DNA of 18,161 nt, taken from NCBI GenBank assembly GCA_024741835.1, contig JAENRP010000023.1, forward strand, positions 240,389-258,549, read 5' to 3'. The notes under the pieces were generated by a model. It searched no databases and had not been told where the DNA came from. It saw only the letters and a list, made by a program, of their open reading frames with translations. The translations under genes were made by a program, and so were the position numbers. This DNA is from Diplocarpon mali (taxonomy: Eukaryota; Ascomycota; Leotiomycetes; Helotiales; Drepanopezizaceae). Shown here piece by piece: positions 1 through 8,157 of this stretch; the stretch's first letter is position 1, and each line of letters starts with the position of its first letter.

Positions 1-217
1 ATATATATATTAAAAAAAAATTAAAATTAATAGGAGCTCCCGCCGAGGACTCCGAGATCCAAGGCTGCACATCATCACCATGATCACTGCCCGGTCTGCT
101 GCATCCAACACAGTACACCGACAACCTTTCATCTCAGACCTTACCTATAGCTAGCTACCTTGAGCTGCGTGCCCGCTCCCTGCCCATAGATCATCGTCTG
201 CCCCTCCTGCCACACCG
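1..217. promoter_or_regulatory. Upstream region of the first C2H2 gene
   Basis: The first 30 bases are almost pure A/T (alternating AT, then poly-A), in sharp contrast with the GC-rich sequence that follows. The rest is C/T-rich, as is common in leaders of filamentous-fungal genes. A short perfect palindrome (tagctagcta) lies near 147-156. No TATA box at a convincing distance and no further gene is seen. That this is promoter and 5' leader is inferred from position only. Confidence 0.4.
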
Positions 218-3200
218 ATGTCTTCCACGTCCCAGTCTACTCCCGCTTGGGTCGACTCTCATAGCTCGAGAGACTTCGATGGCCTAGAGCTGAACCACCA
301 CCACCACCACCACCACCACCTAACTTCTACCACCACCTTTGACTCCACTCTCCTGTCGCCCTTCACTCACTCCTATGCCACCAGCAACTCTGCGACCCCT
401 TCGCACACCGTCGGAGAGAGCCTGTCAGAATATAGCAGTTATCAGTCTGACCTCGACGCCATCGACCCTTTTTTTGGCGTGAGCTTCGATGACGGCGTTC
501 AGCGAGCAGACTCCCCTCCGACAACTGCCAGACCTGGGAACATCGCATACCCTTCCGCTGACCTCGGGCCTCGTCCTCCTACTCTGCCAACACAAACCGA
601 GAGCAATCAAGCGAGCGCGCCATTCAGCGGGTCTACATATCCTCTCAGCCCCACCCATAGTAGCATACTCAATACCCCCTCACCACCAAGCCGCGCAACC
701 AACGAGATAGAGAAGAAACCGACGATTGCGCATCACGATCCGACATCTGGCCTATGCAACTCGCGATTTCTGGCTCGGCAAACGCCAGTACCGGTCGAGC
801 TGACTCCAGACAACAGCGGGAGCAGCCGTACAAGCGCCGAGGGCCTCGAGCCGAGCAGCATGCCACGGCCCGAGCAAAGCCCCCGCCTGATGCTCCCTCG
901 CTGGGCTGGCGACCCAATCTACGACGGAGCGCCTTCTTTCGTGCGGCCTGGCCAACAGTCTAGCCTGGCCAATCGCCTAGAATGCGGCGGGGACTTCGCG
1001 ATCCCGGCGCGATATCACGACTCGGCCAGCGCTATACAGAGAGACCATGACGGATCGTGGCGGGCCAATGAAGCAACCGGGCAGGCTGGGCTGGACCCTG
1101 AATCTCGCAAATGCGTTGCAGCTGTTGATGTGCCCGCGCTGAAGGATCAAGAAGAAAGCAGACGTGTACAGCACAAAAATCGTGAGGTCGACGAGTGGAG
1201 ATGTCTAGCTGGAGGCAGTAGCGACGCGGACAATGACCAATCGGCCCACTCCTACTTCCCCATAGATCACGACAACTGGCACTCGCCGGGAAGCCCGGGC
1301 AATCGGCCATCTCGTGAACAAGAGGACAGTACCCTCCAACCGCTCGATGATGGTGCGAGCCTCCACGAGAATCGACTCGTTCAAGGACAGACCTACTTCG
1401 ATCTCAACAGTACTCACATCAATGATGCCGACAAGGCAGAGCTGGCCAACCACACGCGCCACTGGAAAGACGCCCCTTCCGTTCCATATGTCATGACCAG
1501 CTCTTATCAGCCTCCAACCTCAAACGAGGCAATGGAGAGATTCAACCGGCATGCAGACTCCTTTTCGATCGTGTCACGTGTTGCTACCTGGGGAACCCGC
1601 CGGCGCAGTGAACCCAGCCTGGCAGATCTTGACGGCGTTTCAGACGGCAGTTTATTAAAGAAACTGTCGATCAGCAGCAAGTCTAGGGGCGAGCGTCCTC
1701 GACAGAACAGCATATTCGATCAGGGCTTCGATCGTCTGGCAAACTTCGCGCGGAAGAGGAGCGACAGCAAGCTCAAACGTGTACGCAGTACCCAGAAAGT
1801 AGCGGAAGACATACAGCCGCCCCACCATCCGAGACATGACAGCCAGGATACTCTCGCGCCTCCGGTGAGAACGTCCAGCTTCGGCAAGAGACAGACCCCT
1901 AGCATCAATACGGCGTTCGCCGCCATGGCTGGCCCTCTTGCGGCTGTCGGCACAGCGCATACTCCAAATACCTCTATCGGGGCTCCGGCTACCTCGCCTA
2001 AGAGCCCGGTCCATGTGAGTTTCGCCAAGTCTGTGATAAAGCGAGCAAGGAGCCGGAGCGAACTGTCTTCGCAGGACAAGGTTGGCCAGACGGGTCTCGT
2101 GAGCCTCTGGAGAGGCCAGGGGGGCCCTCCTGTCCTCGCGACGCGTCCCGCTCTGGCTGAGGCGAAACTGGCCGAGCATGAGATTGTTGATCATGACGCG
2201 GAGGACGAGGAGGACGCCGAAGCAGCTGACGACTACGACCCGAGGATAGAGCTGGAACAAGATGCGGATCCTATCGTCCCGAACTACGAAGGCTTCAAAG
2301 CCCATGTGCGGCGCCTGAATCCTGAAATGGATCCGCGGCACCATTGGCTTGTCAGCAGGATTGCTAATCAGCAGGAGATTCGCTACAAGAACCTGCTGGA
2401 TCTTAGAGTCCAGCATCTGCAAGCCATCAGCTCTCGAGATTGCTCTGCTGGATCTCACTGTTCGGCCTGGGGAGGCTCGGTCACTTTGGCGGATATCAAG
2501 GGTAACGCAGGCGATCAGGACGGCACCGCTGGGCTTCGACTTAAGACTGACTTCTCTGATGAAGAACCCAACCCTGGCGGAGGCACTCCCACTGACGTGA
2601 CGTTTCCTCCAGGAGTGCCAATGCCTCCTTCTCGGAATCTCCCAGCGGAGTTTGAATGTCCAATATGCTTCAAGGCCAAGAGGTTCCAGAAGCCTTCTGA
2701 CTGGACCAAGCACGTACATGAAGATGTACAGCCCTTCACTTGCACGCACGAGGAATGCAAGGAGCCCAAGTCCTTTAAGAGAAAGGCAGATTGGGTTCGC
2801 CATGAGAACGAGAGGCATCGTCATCTTGAGTGGTGGGTCTGCCAAGTTGGAGATTGTAAGCATCTTTGTTATCGAAAGGACAACTTCCTGCAGCATCTTG
2901 TACGTGAGCACAAGCTACCGGAGCCAAATCAGAAGACGAAAGCTGCTATCAAGAAGGCAGGCACGACCGAGCCAGCTTGGATCATGCTGGAACGATGCCA
3001 CTCCGAAACACAAAACCGGCCGCAGGACGAGCCTTGCAAATTTTGCGGCAAAACTTTTCCAACCTGGAAGAAGTTGACCGTCCATCTTGCCAAACATATG
3101 GAGCATCTCAGCTTACCTATACTCGGTCTGGTCGACGCGAAGGCTGTCGACGCGAACACCATGATCAGTCCCATTGAGCGAAACCTTACACCAGTGACAG

Positions 3201-3835
3201 CGGTGAGCCACGCCAAAATGGGGTCCCACAGCCCATTCAGTATGGATCGTATCTCTCCTCAAAGTCCGATGACCTCTCATTTTGCCTCGACGGGATTTGA
3301 ACAGCCGCTTTACTTTCAGGCCATTGGATCTTCCGCTGAGTATGGAAGACAAGCACCAGCGCCACAAGAACTCCATTACTCCAATAGCATGTGCTCGAAA
3401 GCTTTTGGCTCTCAGGAGACGGAGCAGCAGGCACGAGGTTTCAGCTCAATGGACCTGAGTAACATAGGCCACGTTGAAGTCACTCGTGCCTTCGGTTCAT
3501 TGGATTCAGGATTCCCTTCAAAAGTTGAAGCCCCTGGAGGGTTTGGGTCTATGAATTCTGGCTCCTCTCACCCAAACCCCAACCGGAGCTGCAATACGCA
3601 GCAAATGACCATGTTCTCCATACCGCAGACGTTTTGTACGGCGCCTCCGGTATCGAGCTACCAAACTCCGGATATGCTGGGGGTTAGCGACGCTGAGTTT
3701 GGGTTTGATACGATGCTCGCGAATGGCGGACAGCAGGTGCCATTGACGCTGGCCCATGGAAGTGCTTCACCATACAGGCCCTCCCCTGAAAACGTACCGT
3801 GTAATCTACCGTCCTACTATGGACATGGAGGATAA
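218..3835 (+). CDS. Fungal C2H2 zinc-finger protein, 1205 aa, single exon
   Basis: The reading frame is open for 1205 codons. The first two thirds are low-complexity and rich in Ser, Pro, Asp and Arg, with a run of eight histidines at residues 27-34. An acidic stretch (EDEEDAEAADDYD) precedes a block with YEGFKAHVRRLNPEMD and later NQQEIRYKNLLDLRVQHLQAI, which I recognise as conserved upstream of the fingers in a Pezizomycotina C2H2 family. The fingers start at C814/C817 (CPIC) and continue with CTHEEC...RHENERH, CQVGDC...QHLVREH and CKFCGKTF...HLAKH, ending near residue 960. The roughly 240-residue tail is Ser/Gly/Gln-rich and looks disordered. A nuclear DNA-binding regulator is the likely role; targets are unknown. 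No intron signal is needed to keep the frame. The start ATG has a weak context (C at -3), so a downstream start is possible. The long minus-strand open frame over 1655-2911 is a composition shadow. Confidence 0.88.
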   Translation: MSSTSQSTPAWVDSHSSRDFDGLELNHHHHHHHHLTSTTTFDSTLLSPFTHSYATSNSATPSHTVGESLSEYSSYQSDLDAIDPFFGVSFDDGVQRADSPPTTARPGNIAYPSADLGPRPPTLPTQTESNQASAPFSGSTYPLSPTHSSILNTPSPPSRATNEIEKKPTIAHHDPTSGLCNSRFLARQTPVPVELTPDNSGSSRTSAEGLEPSSMPRPEQSPRLMLPRWAGDPIYDGAPSFVRPGQQSSLANRLECGGDFAIPARYHDSASAIQRDHDGSWRANEATGQAGLDPESRKCVAAVDVPALKDQEESRRVQHKNREVDEWRCLAGGSSDADNDQSAHSYFPIDHDNWHSPGSPGNRPSREQEDSTLQPLDDGASLHENRLVQGQTYFDLNSTHINDADKAELANHTRHWKDAPSVPYVMTSSYQPPTSNEAMERFNRHADSFSIVSRVATWGTRRRSEPSLADLDGVSDGSLLKKLSISSKSRGERPRQNSIFDQGFDRLANFARKRSDSKLKRVRSTQKVAEDIQPPHHPRHDSQDTLAPPVRTSSFGKRQTPSINTAFAAMAGPLAAVGTAHTPNTSIGAPATSPKSPVHVSFAKSVIKRARSRSELSSQDKVGQTGLVSLWRGQGGPPVLATRPALAEAKLAEHEIVDHDAEDEEDAEAADDYDPRIELEQDADPIVPNYEGFKAHVRRLNPEMDPRHHWLVSRIANQQEIRYKNLLDLRVQHLQAISSRDCSAGSHCSAWGGSVTLADIKGNAGDQDGTAGLRLKTDFSDEEPNPGGGTPTDVTFPPGVPMPPSRNLPAEFECPICFKAKRFQKPSDWTKHVHEDVQPFTCTHEECKEPKSFKRKADWVRHENERHRHLEWWVCQVGDCKHLCYRKDNFLQHLVREHKLPEPNQKTKAAIKKAGTTEPAWIMLERCHSETQNRPQDEPCKFCGKTFPTWKKLTVHLAKHMEHLSLPILGLVDAKAVDANTMISPIERNLTPVTAVSHAKMGSHSPFSMDRISPQSPMTSHFASTGFEQPLYFQAIGSSAEYGRQAPAPQELHYSNSMCSKAFGSQETEQQARGFSSMDLSNIGHVEVTRAFGSLDSGFPSKVEAPGGFGSMNSGSSHPNPNRSCNTQQMTMFSIPQTFCTAPPVSSYQTPDMLGVSDAEFGFDTMLANGGQQVPLTLAHGSASPYRPSPENVPCNLPSYYGHGG
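296..319 (+). repeat. (CAC)8 trinucleotide repeat coding for His8
   Basis: Eight perfect CAC codons in a row near the N-terminus of the zinc-finger protein. A pure trinucleotide tract of this kind is prone to slippage, so the length may vary between strains. Confidence 0.9.
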
Positions 3836-3955
3836 TCTTCTATGGCTCTTATTATATGTTTATGTTAGCATGGCGTTTTCCCGGGTTATCTGTCTTCTAG
3901 ATGGGACGGTGTCATGACTCATCTTTCAATCTTAGATACCACGACATTATGTCTC

Positions 3956-4120
3956 TGTTTTTATCTTTGGATATATCAGCGTGGGATTTGAGGGTGGTAC
4001 GAATACAATGAAGAATCATGTTTCTATATACCAAGATGTTTTTATCTTTGGATATATCAGCGTGGGATTTGAGGGTGGTACGAATACAATGAAGAATCAT
4101 GTTTCTATATACCAAGATGT
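3956..4120. repeat. 81-bp perfect tandem duplication, 2 copies
   Basis: The block beginning tgtttttatctttggatata is repeated head to tail with a period of 81 bases; the match runs from 3956 to 4120 without a mismatch that I can see. The period is a multiple of three, so a minus-strand open frame (3912-4115) reads as two identical 27-residue units, but this frame has no family resemblance and no coding-like composition. It lies about 120 bp past the stop codon of the zinc-finger gene, so it could be in that gene's 3' UTR. Confidence 0.95.
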
Positions 4121-4713
4121 CTGCCGACTTCCCGTCTTCGATTTACTGCCTTGAGCAGCACTCCGTTCTCTTTGGTACTTTCTCGATCTGGAAATCAAAA
4201 AAGTACGTGAGAGTTTTGGACCGAGCTATGTCGGTCCATCACTCTCTCTACGTAGATGTGTGGGATCGTGGGGTCAAGAACTCGACTCGCCCAGCCCTAC
4301 TCCGTAGTCGACCGACTGATTATCCCTAATTGGAAACCCAGCTCGATTCCGAGTATTTTCTACTAATCACGAGGGGCAAGGGCCTGTGGGGGTCAGCGGG
4401 GGAAAGCGCAACCGACGATTACATCACTCCGCGCTCCTATGTGACGTGATATAATAGGAAATATACTATTGCAGGAATGAAGTGGTGGGCGGGGTGCAGC
4501 GCCAAGTCACCTGTCATGCCCTCCCGTGCAAATGATTATTAGCCACCATGTGACAGCATCGCACTGTATAATATCAACGCGAGCAGCTCTATCTATGCTA
4601 TAGATATCAATACAATTAGACCATTGCGGTCTCCTTATGGGTAGACGCAGGCTTGTAAGACCTTCTCTTTTGAAATTGTGTCACTTTGAACACCACTGTC
4701 ATTTATGTAGTGG

Positions 4714-4870
4714 TCACGTGTATGTATTTCATTTTCAAACAACGAATATTTTGCACCGGCTAGAGGGGCGTAGGTAGTGGTAGGTCTATCGGGGTAGGCG
4801 CTACCAGCGATTCAGGGGGCAAAAGGAGGAAGGAAGCCTGTTTATAAATGGGACTAGTACGGATCACGTG
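4714..4870. promoter_or_regulatory. Promoter-like cluster: two TCACGTG boxes and a TATA box
   Basis: TCACGTG is found at 4714-4720 and again at 4864-4870. TATAAA lies at 4843-4848, just before the second copy. CACGTG is the E-box core bound by fungal bHLH factors of the Cbf1/Pho4 type. No trustworthy gene starts immediately downstream, so this may be a promoter left over from a lost gene or a chance cluster. Confidence 0.3.
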
Positions 4871-5559
4871 TCAGTCCTGAACATATACTGCTCCGCCTCT
4901 ACAGATCTTGCACATCACGAAATCCTATAACCAACGACGGAACGATATTTTCCTCAACCAATGTGCGAACGCCTTGTGGAAGCAACAGATTCCACATTTC
5001 GCCCGGTTATTAGATTTCACTGCTCTGTTCGACTTGTTCGGCGAGCCATGCATGGAGGATTTGGGGAGGATAGAGACGAGCAGCTGCTCTCTACCTCAGA
5101 CACCGAGAAACCAGAGGCCACTATGTCAGCAGCTCCCCCGAATAGCCTTGCCCGCCACAGAAACTACCACTCTGGTGATGGTGATTTACGCCTGGAGTAC
5201 GGATCCTAGAGATCTTTCGTTAGTGAGTTCCCATCGCCATTTCCCCAGGTTAAACACGCTCGCCATGCTATCATCAGTATCCTGAAAAGCCTGGTACTTC
5301 GCTATCCCAGATTCCAAAGCTTACTTAGCAAATGTAGGCACCTATCCGATAGTCGTAACCGACGCTGCCGTTGGTCTAGAAGGCCTTCATGCTGGAACCC
5401 GACCATGTTCAGTTTCTTAATTGATAGTCAGGATGGGCTTCTCAAGGATGACTTCGCAGTCTGTCTTCTTTGTTATCCATCTCGCCTTTCAGATTCTCCA
5501 TTCCTACTGACCATGAAACATCCTGTGGTCGTATATACAAATAAGTCGATTCTCTCAAA

Positions 5560-5990
5560 ATGCCTTCTGCTCAATCTGTTATACCATGGCTCACCTACTT
5601 CATGTGCAGCTTCCCAGCATGGGCTGGCCTGCCCTTTGGATATGACCCCGGATACATTACCGGCGCTCTCGGCATGAACCAGTTCAAGAAGGACTCTAGA
5701 AGGTCAAGTACACATGATGAAGCCTACGGGGAAATGTTATACGAGGCCTAGCAAAAAAATCACTGATCGTTTCCATCCTGTCTGCCGGTACATTTTTTGG
5801 TGCCGGCACTGCCGAATACTTTGCGGATTGGATCGGCCGCAGGGCAATTATCCTTTTGGGTTCTGCTGTTTATACAGTCGGCGTCGCTTTGCGAATCGCT
5901 TCTGACTCTTCTGTCGCATTTCTGTCTGCGGCCCCTGGAGAGTCGCTGGGCTGGGAGTTGGATTCATTTCTGCTACCATCGTGATGAGGT
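5560..5990 (+). pseudogene. MFS hexose/sugar transporter relic (N-terminal quarter)
   Basis: Three reading frames together read like the start of a fungal sugar/H+ symporter of roughly 500 residues. From the ATG at 5560 comes a first membrane segment followed by PFGYDPGYITGALGMNQFKK, matching the LLFGYDTGYISGVLGM signature of the family. The frame stops at TAG 5749-5751. SKKSLIVSILSAGTFFGAGT resumes with frame changes around the A7 run at 5753-5759, followed by the signature ADWIGRRA and VYTVGVALRIAS. After another shift near 5930, VAGLGVGFISATIVM appears at about 5942-5985. The sequence then reaches a good 5' splice site (GTAGGT) near 5989, beyond which no transporter sequence is recognisable, so about three quarters of the protein is missing. 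An ATATAC/TATA-like element lies at 5532-5537 and the ATG has an A at -3, so the promoter end may be original. The conclusion of decay rests on at least three frame breaks plus truncation. Confidence 0.8.
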
Positions 5991-6315
5991 AGGTAACGGA
6001 GCAGCCCACCACAATGAATCATGTGATGTAAACTGCCCGCAGCATATAAATTACAAAACATGCCGGGCTTTAGTTATGTTCTCTCTTCGGTTCGGTATAG
6101 ATTGTGGACAGTGAGAATAGCAATCTTATTGTCTTCTTCCTAATACATTTTGTTAGACTCGCATTAGGACAGGGTGTGTCCCACATACGCTCGAAGAAAT
6201 TAAGAAAAGCATAGTCGGAAAAGAAATCAACCGATAAGATTCGACTGTGATAAAAATAGGAGATACTGCGTCTAACCTGTCCCCTCATCAAATTACCTAC
6301 TCCTTGACTACTCAC
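5991..6315. other. Spacer between two gene relics
   Basis: About 325 bases of moderate AT content. It probably contains degraded transporter sequence at the left and the former promoter of the hydrolase relic at the right. No open frame with recognisable similarity, RNA gene or repeat was seen. Confidence 0.4.
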
Positions 6316-7000
6316 ATGGCATCCCGAATCCTTACCCCAGCTCTCGGCATCGTCATCAGAACCTCTTTTGCAACGGCCCTTGCTGTCTTCACTGCCCTCA
6401 AACTCTCTCCCGATCGCAGGAGATTACCCAGCCCACGAGAAACCCAGATTCTCTGCATCTCAAAGGAGCAAGGGGATGCGTTGCCCTACCCCCCGGATAT
6501 TCTTCCTGGTGCGAGACGTTACGAGTCCTGTATGTCGTCACCTGACAACCCGGGACTCTACGTCGTCCTCGAATCAGAAGAATACTGATCGACGACCGAA
6601 TGCCAGTACGGAACGATGAGGGAGTACGAATGGGGTCCCGAGGCCCGGAATCCGAGAGTGCTGTTCTGATGAAGAGTCGATCCGACTACACGGTAGCGGA
6701 TGTCGTGCAGTGGCAGCTCGTCAATCACCAAGGGTTCACGAGGAGTTCTGTTAGTTCGGTGATGTTCTCGACCGTCGAGGGTCCGCGACCTCTGTCAAGG
6801 GGCCTGGGAGTAGGTACAGTGCTCATTCTCGCTGGAGAGGAAGACCCTGTCATCCTCGCAGGCGAGCTGAGAGAAGATGCCGAGGGTGTGATGGGAAAGG
6901 AGAAAGTTGACTTCAGAATCACTCCCGAGGCGGGCACGAGTTCCCAATGACAATGCCCGATTCTGTTATCAAAGACGTGAGTGAATTCTGGGCGCTATAA
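6316..7000 (+). pseudogene. Alpha/beta hydrolase relic with catalytic core deleted
   Basis: The N-terminal part from ATG 6316 reads as a membrane-anchor-like segment (TPALGIVIRTSFATALAVFT), then LPSPRETQ and DALPYPPDILPG, which I recognise from a fungal S33-type alpha/beta hydrolase family. A 2-base loss near 6511 shifts the frame into RDVTSP. A textbook intron follows (6530-6606: GTATGT, ACTGAT, CAG), and the next exon gives YGTMREYEWGPEAR and VLF, then TGA at 6667. In the family, about 150-200 residues with HG and the GxSxG nucleophile elbow should come next; these are absent. The C-terminal part resumes in another frame (from about 6681) with VADVVQWQLVNHQGF, VLILAGEEDPVI and, after a 1-base loss at about 6934, GHEFPMT with the expected catalytic His, ending at TAA 6998-7000. 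The acid-region Asp and the His are present, the nucleophile is not. It is inactive by internal deletion and frameshifts. Confidence 0.82.
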
Positions 7001-7713
7001 TCGGTCTGGTCGATTTGGTAATGAATGTAATTGGTTGCCTGTTGTTGTCTTGTTTCGCTAGCTATGTGCTTCGCTGTATGAGCCTAGGCCTAAAGAGATT
7101 TTCGAGGTTTTCGACAATCAACACACCTTCTAACCAGGTGCACTCAAGTCTATAACACGAGCCTCGATCCCTTTCATTGGCTATGCGGACGATCTATCCA
7201 TTGCGCTGCCCTAGCCTGCCCCCTTTCTTGGCTGTTTGCACTTAGCAGCACTGGCAACACGACATCTCGTCATTTTCTCGCAAGCTCTGGGCTACTGGAG
7301 AAACCTGCTTCAAGAGTATCCACCCATTGTCACGCATACCGGTGTCGAGTATGTTTAGTCGTGTCAGTACAGCGTTTCCTAGTTTGGCGCTGCCTAGGCC
7401 AAATCCTTCCCCGTTCATCATACGTCCACGCCTCCTGGCGTGATCTCCCTACTATGGTGAAGTGATAAGGCTTCAGCACACTACCAGACTAGAGAGAAAG
7501 ATCTATATATCTGAGCTGCCCTCCAACATGTTCTTCTGCGTCTTCCTCCACCCGGCATCTCACCTTGCCCAACACCCTCAGCAGCCCAGGCTTTCAGCTT
7601 CAAGACTTCCATCCTGCACAATCTGCCACACAGACGCCGGTGTTATCGAAACCTCTCCGACACTTCATCCTCTGAACAGAGTGAACAGAGTCAGATTCAA
7701 AGTGGCTACCACG
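7001..7713. other. Intergenic region / probable leader of the next gene
   Basis: No recognisable gene. An inverted CCAAT element (ATTGG) lies at 7176-7180. The right part is C/T-rich and contains a short direct repeat (gaacagagt twice, near 7675-7690), typical of a fungal 5' leader. An in-frame upstream ATG at 7528 would extend the next open frame by 62 codons. Confidence 0.4.
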
Positions 7714-8157
7714 ATGGACAGCAACTTCTCCACCGCTCTCACTGCGGCGCTCGAAAACCTGACCCTGGCGGACGACGCTTCCGTGGGAAGCGACACCACT
7801 TCGTCGGTGAACGACGACTTCAACGACCGCAGTGCTGATGTCCGCGACTCGAGACTCGCGAGTGCCATCCTAGCGCTCGACGAAGACATCCCAGAGAGTG
7901 TCGACGACAGCATCAAGGCACTAATTCAGCACCACACCGCTGCCACGACCGTATACCTGAGCTCAGAGGGCCACCTCAGTAAAGACGTCAGAAGAGCCCC
8001 CGCCAAGCAGCTCCCCCGCTCTTCGAGAAGCAGACCGAAATGCTACAACGACATCGACACTGGTTACCTCGTGGAGCTCCGAGCCCAGCAAGCCGCCAAG
8101 AGAGCGTTGGAGAAGCCCCTCCCCCGCTCCTCGAGAAGCAGATCGCCTCGTCAGTAG
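7714..8157 (+). CDS. Hypothetical protein, 147 aa, with repeated RSSRSR motif
   Basis: I do not recognise this protein. The chosen ATG has A at -3 and G at +4, and the codons that follow favour C/G at the third position (many GAC, ATC, GCC, CTC), which supports real coding. The N-terminal two thirds are acidic and Ser/Asp/Ala-rich and look helical and soluble. The C-terminal third is basic and carries two copies of a motif: LPRSSRSRPK near residue 107 and LPRSSRSRSPR at the end, encoded by a nearly identical 24-bp repeat. No signal peptide or membrane segment follows this start. The overlapping frame (+3) stays open to 8366 with plausible protein sequence (DVEVTIDHQSSANRPVVPLT), and a strong 5' splice site GTAAGC follows at 8363. 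A frameshift or missed intron near 8130-8160 may therefore hide a longer gene. The alternative start at 7528 gives 209 aa. Confidence 0.5.
   Translation: MDSNFSTALTAALENLTLADDASVGSDTTSSVNDDFNDRSADVRDSRLASAILALDEDIPESVDDSIKALIQHHTAATTVYLSSEGHLSKDVRRAPAKQLPRSSRSRPKCYNDIDTGYLVELRAQQAAKRALEKPLPRSSRSRSPRQ

Larger units (their letters stand above)
3836..5559. other. Intergenic, AT-richer, no convincing gene
   Basis: About 1.7 kb between the zinc-finger gene and the transporter relic. It holds the 81-bp tandem duplication (3956-4120), several G-rich SYGGRG-like hexamers (for example GCGGGG near 4396 and 4492), two TCACGTG boxes exactly 150 bp apart (4714 and 4864) and a TATAAA at 4843-4848. Two overlapping open frames at 4908-5285 and 4961-5209 follow the TATA box. 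Their products resemble nothing I know and lack coding-like codon choice, so I do not call them genes. No AATAAA is visible just after the zinc-finger stop codon. Confidence 0.5.

Noticed and set aside
1655..2911. 418-codon open frame on the minus strand
   Set aside because: Lies entirely within the zinc-finger gene on the other strand, shows no family motif and follows from the codon bias of that gene.
3912..4115. Minus-strand ORF with two 27-residue repeats
   Set aside because: Its repeat only mirrors the 81-bp DNA duplication; composition is not coding-like.
4908..5285. Open frames of 125 and 82 codons after a TATA box
   Set aside because: No recognisable product, overlapping frames and no coding-like codon choice.
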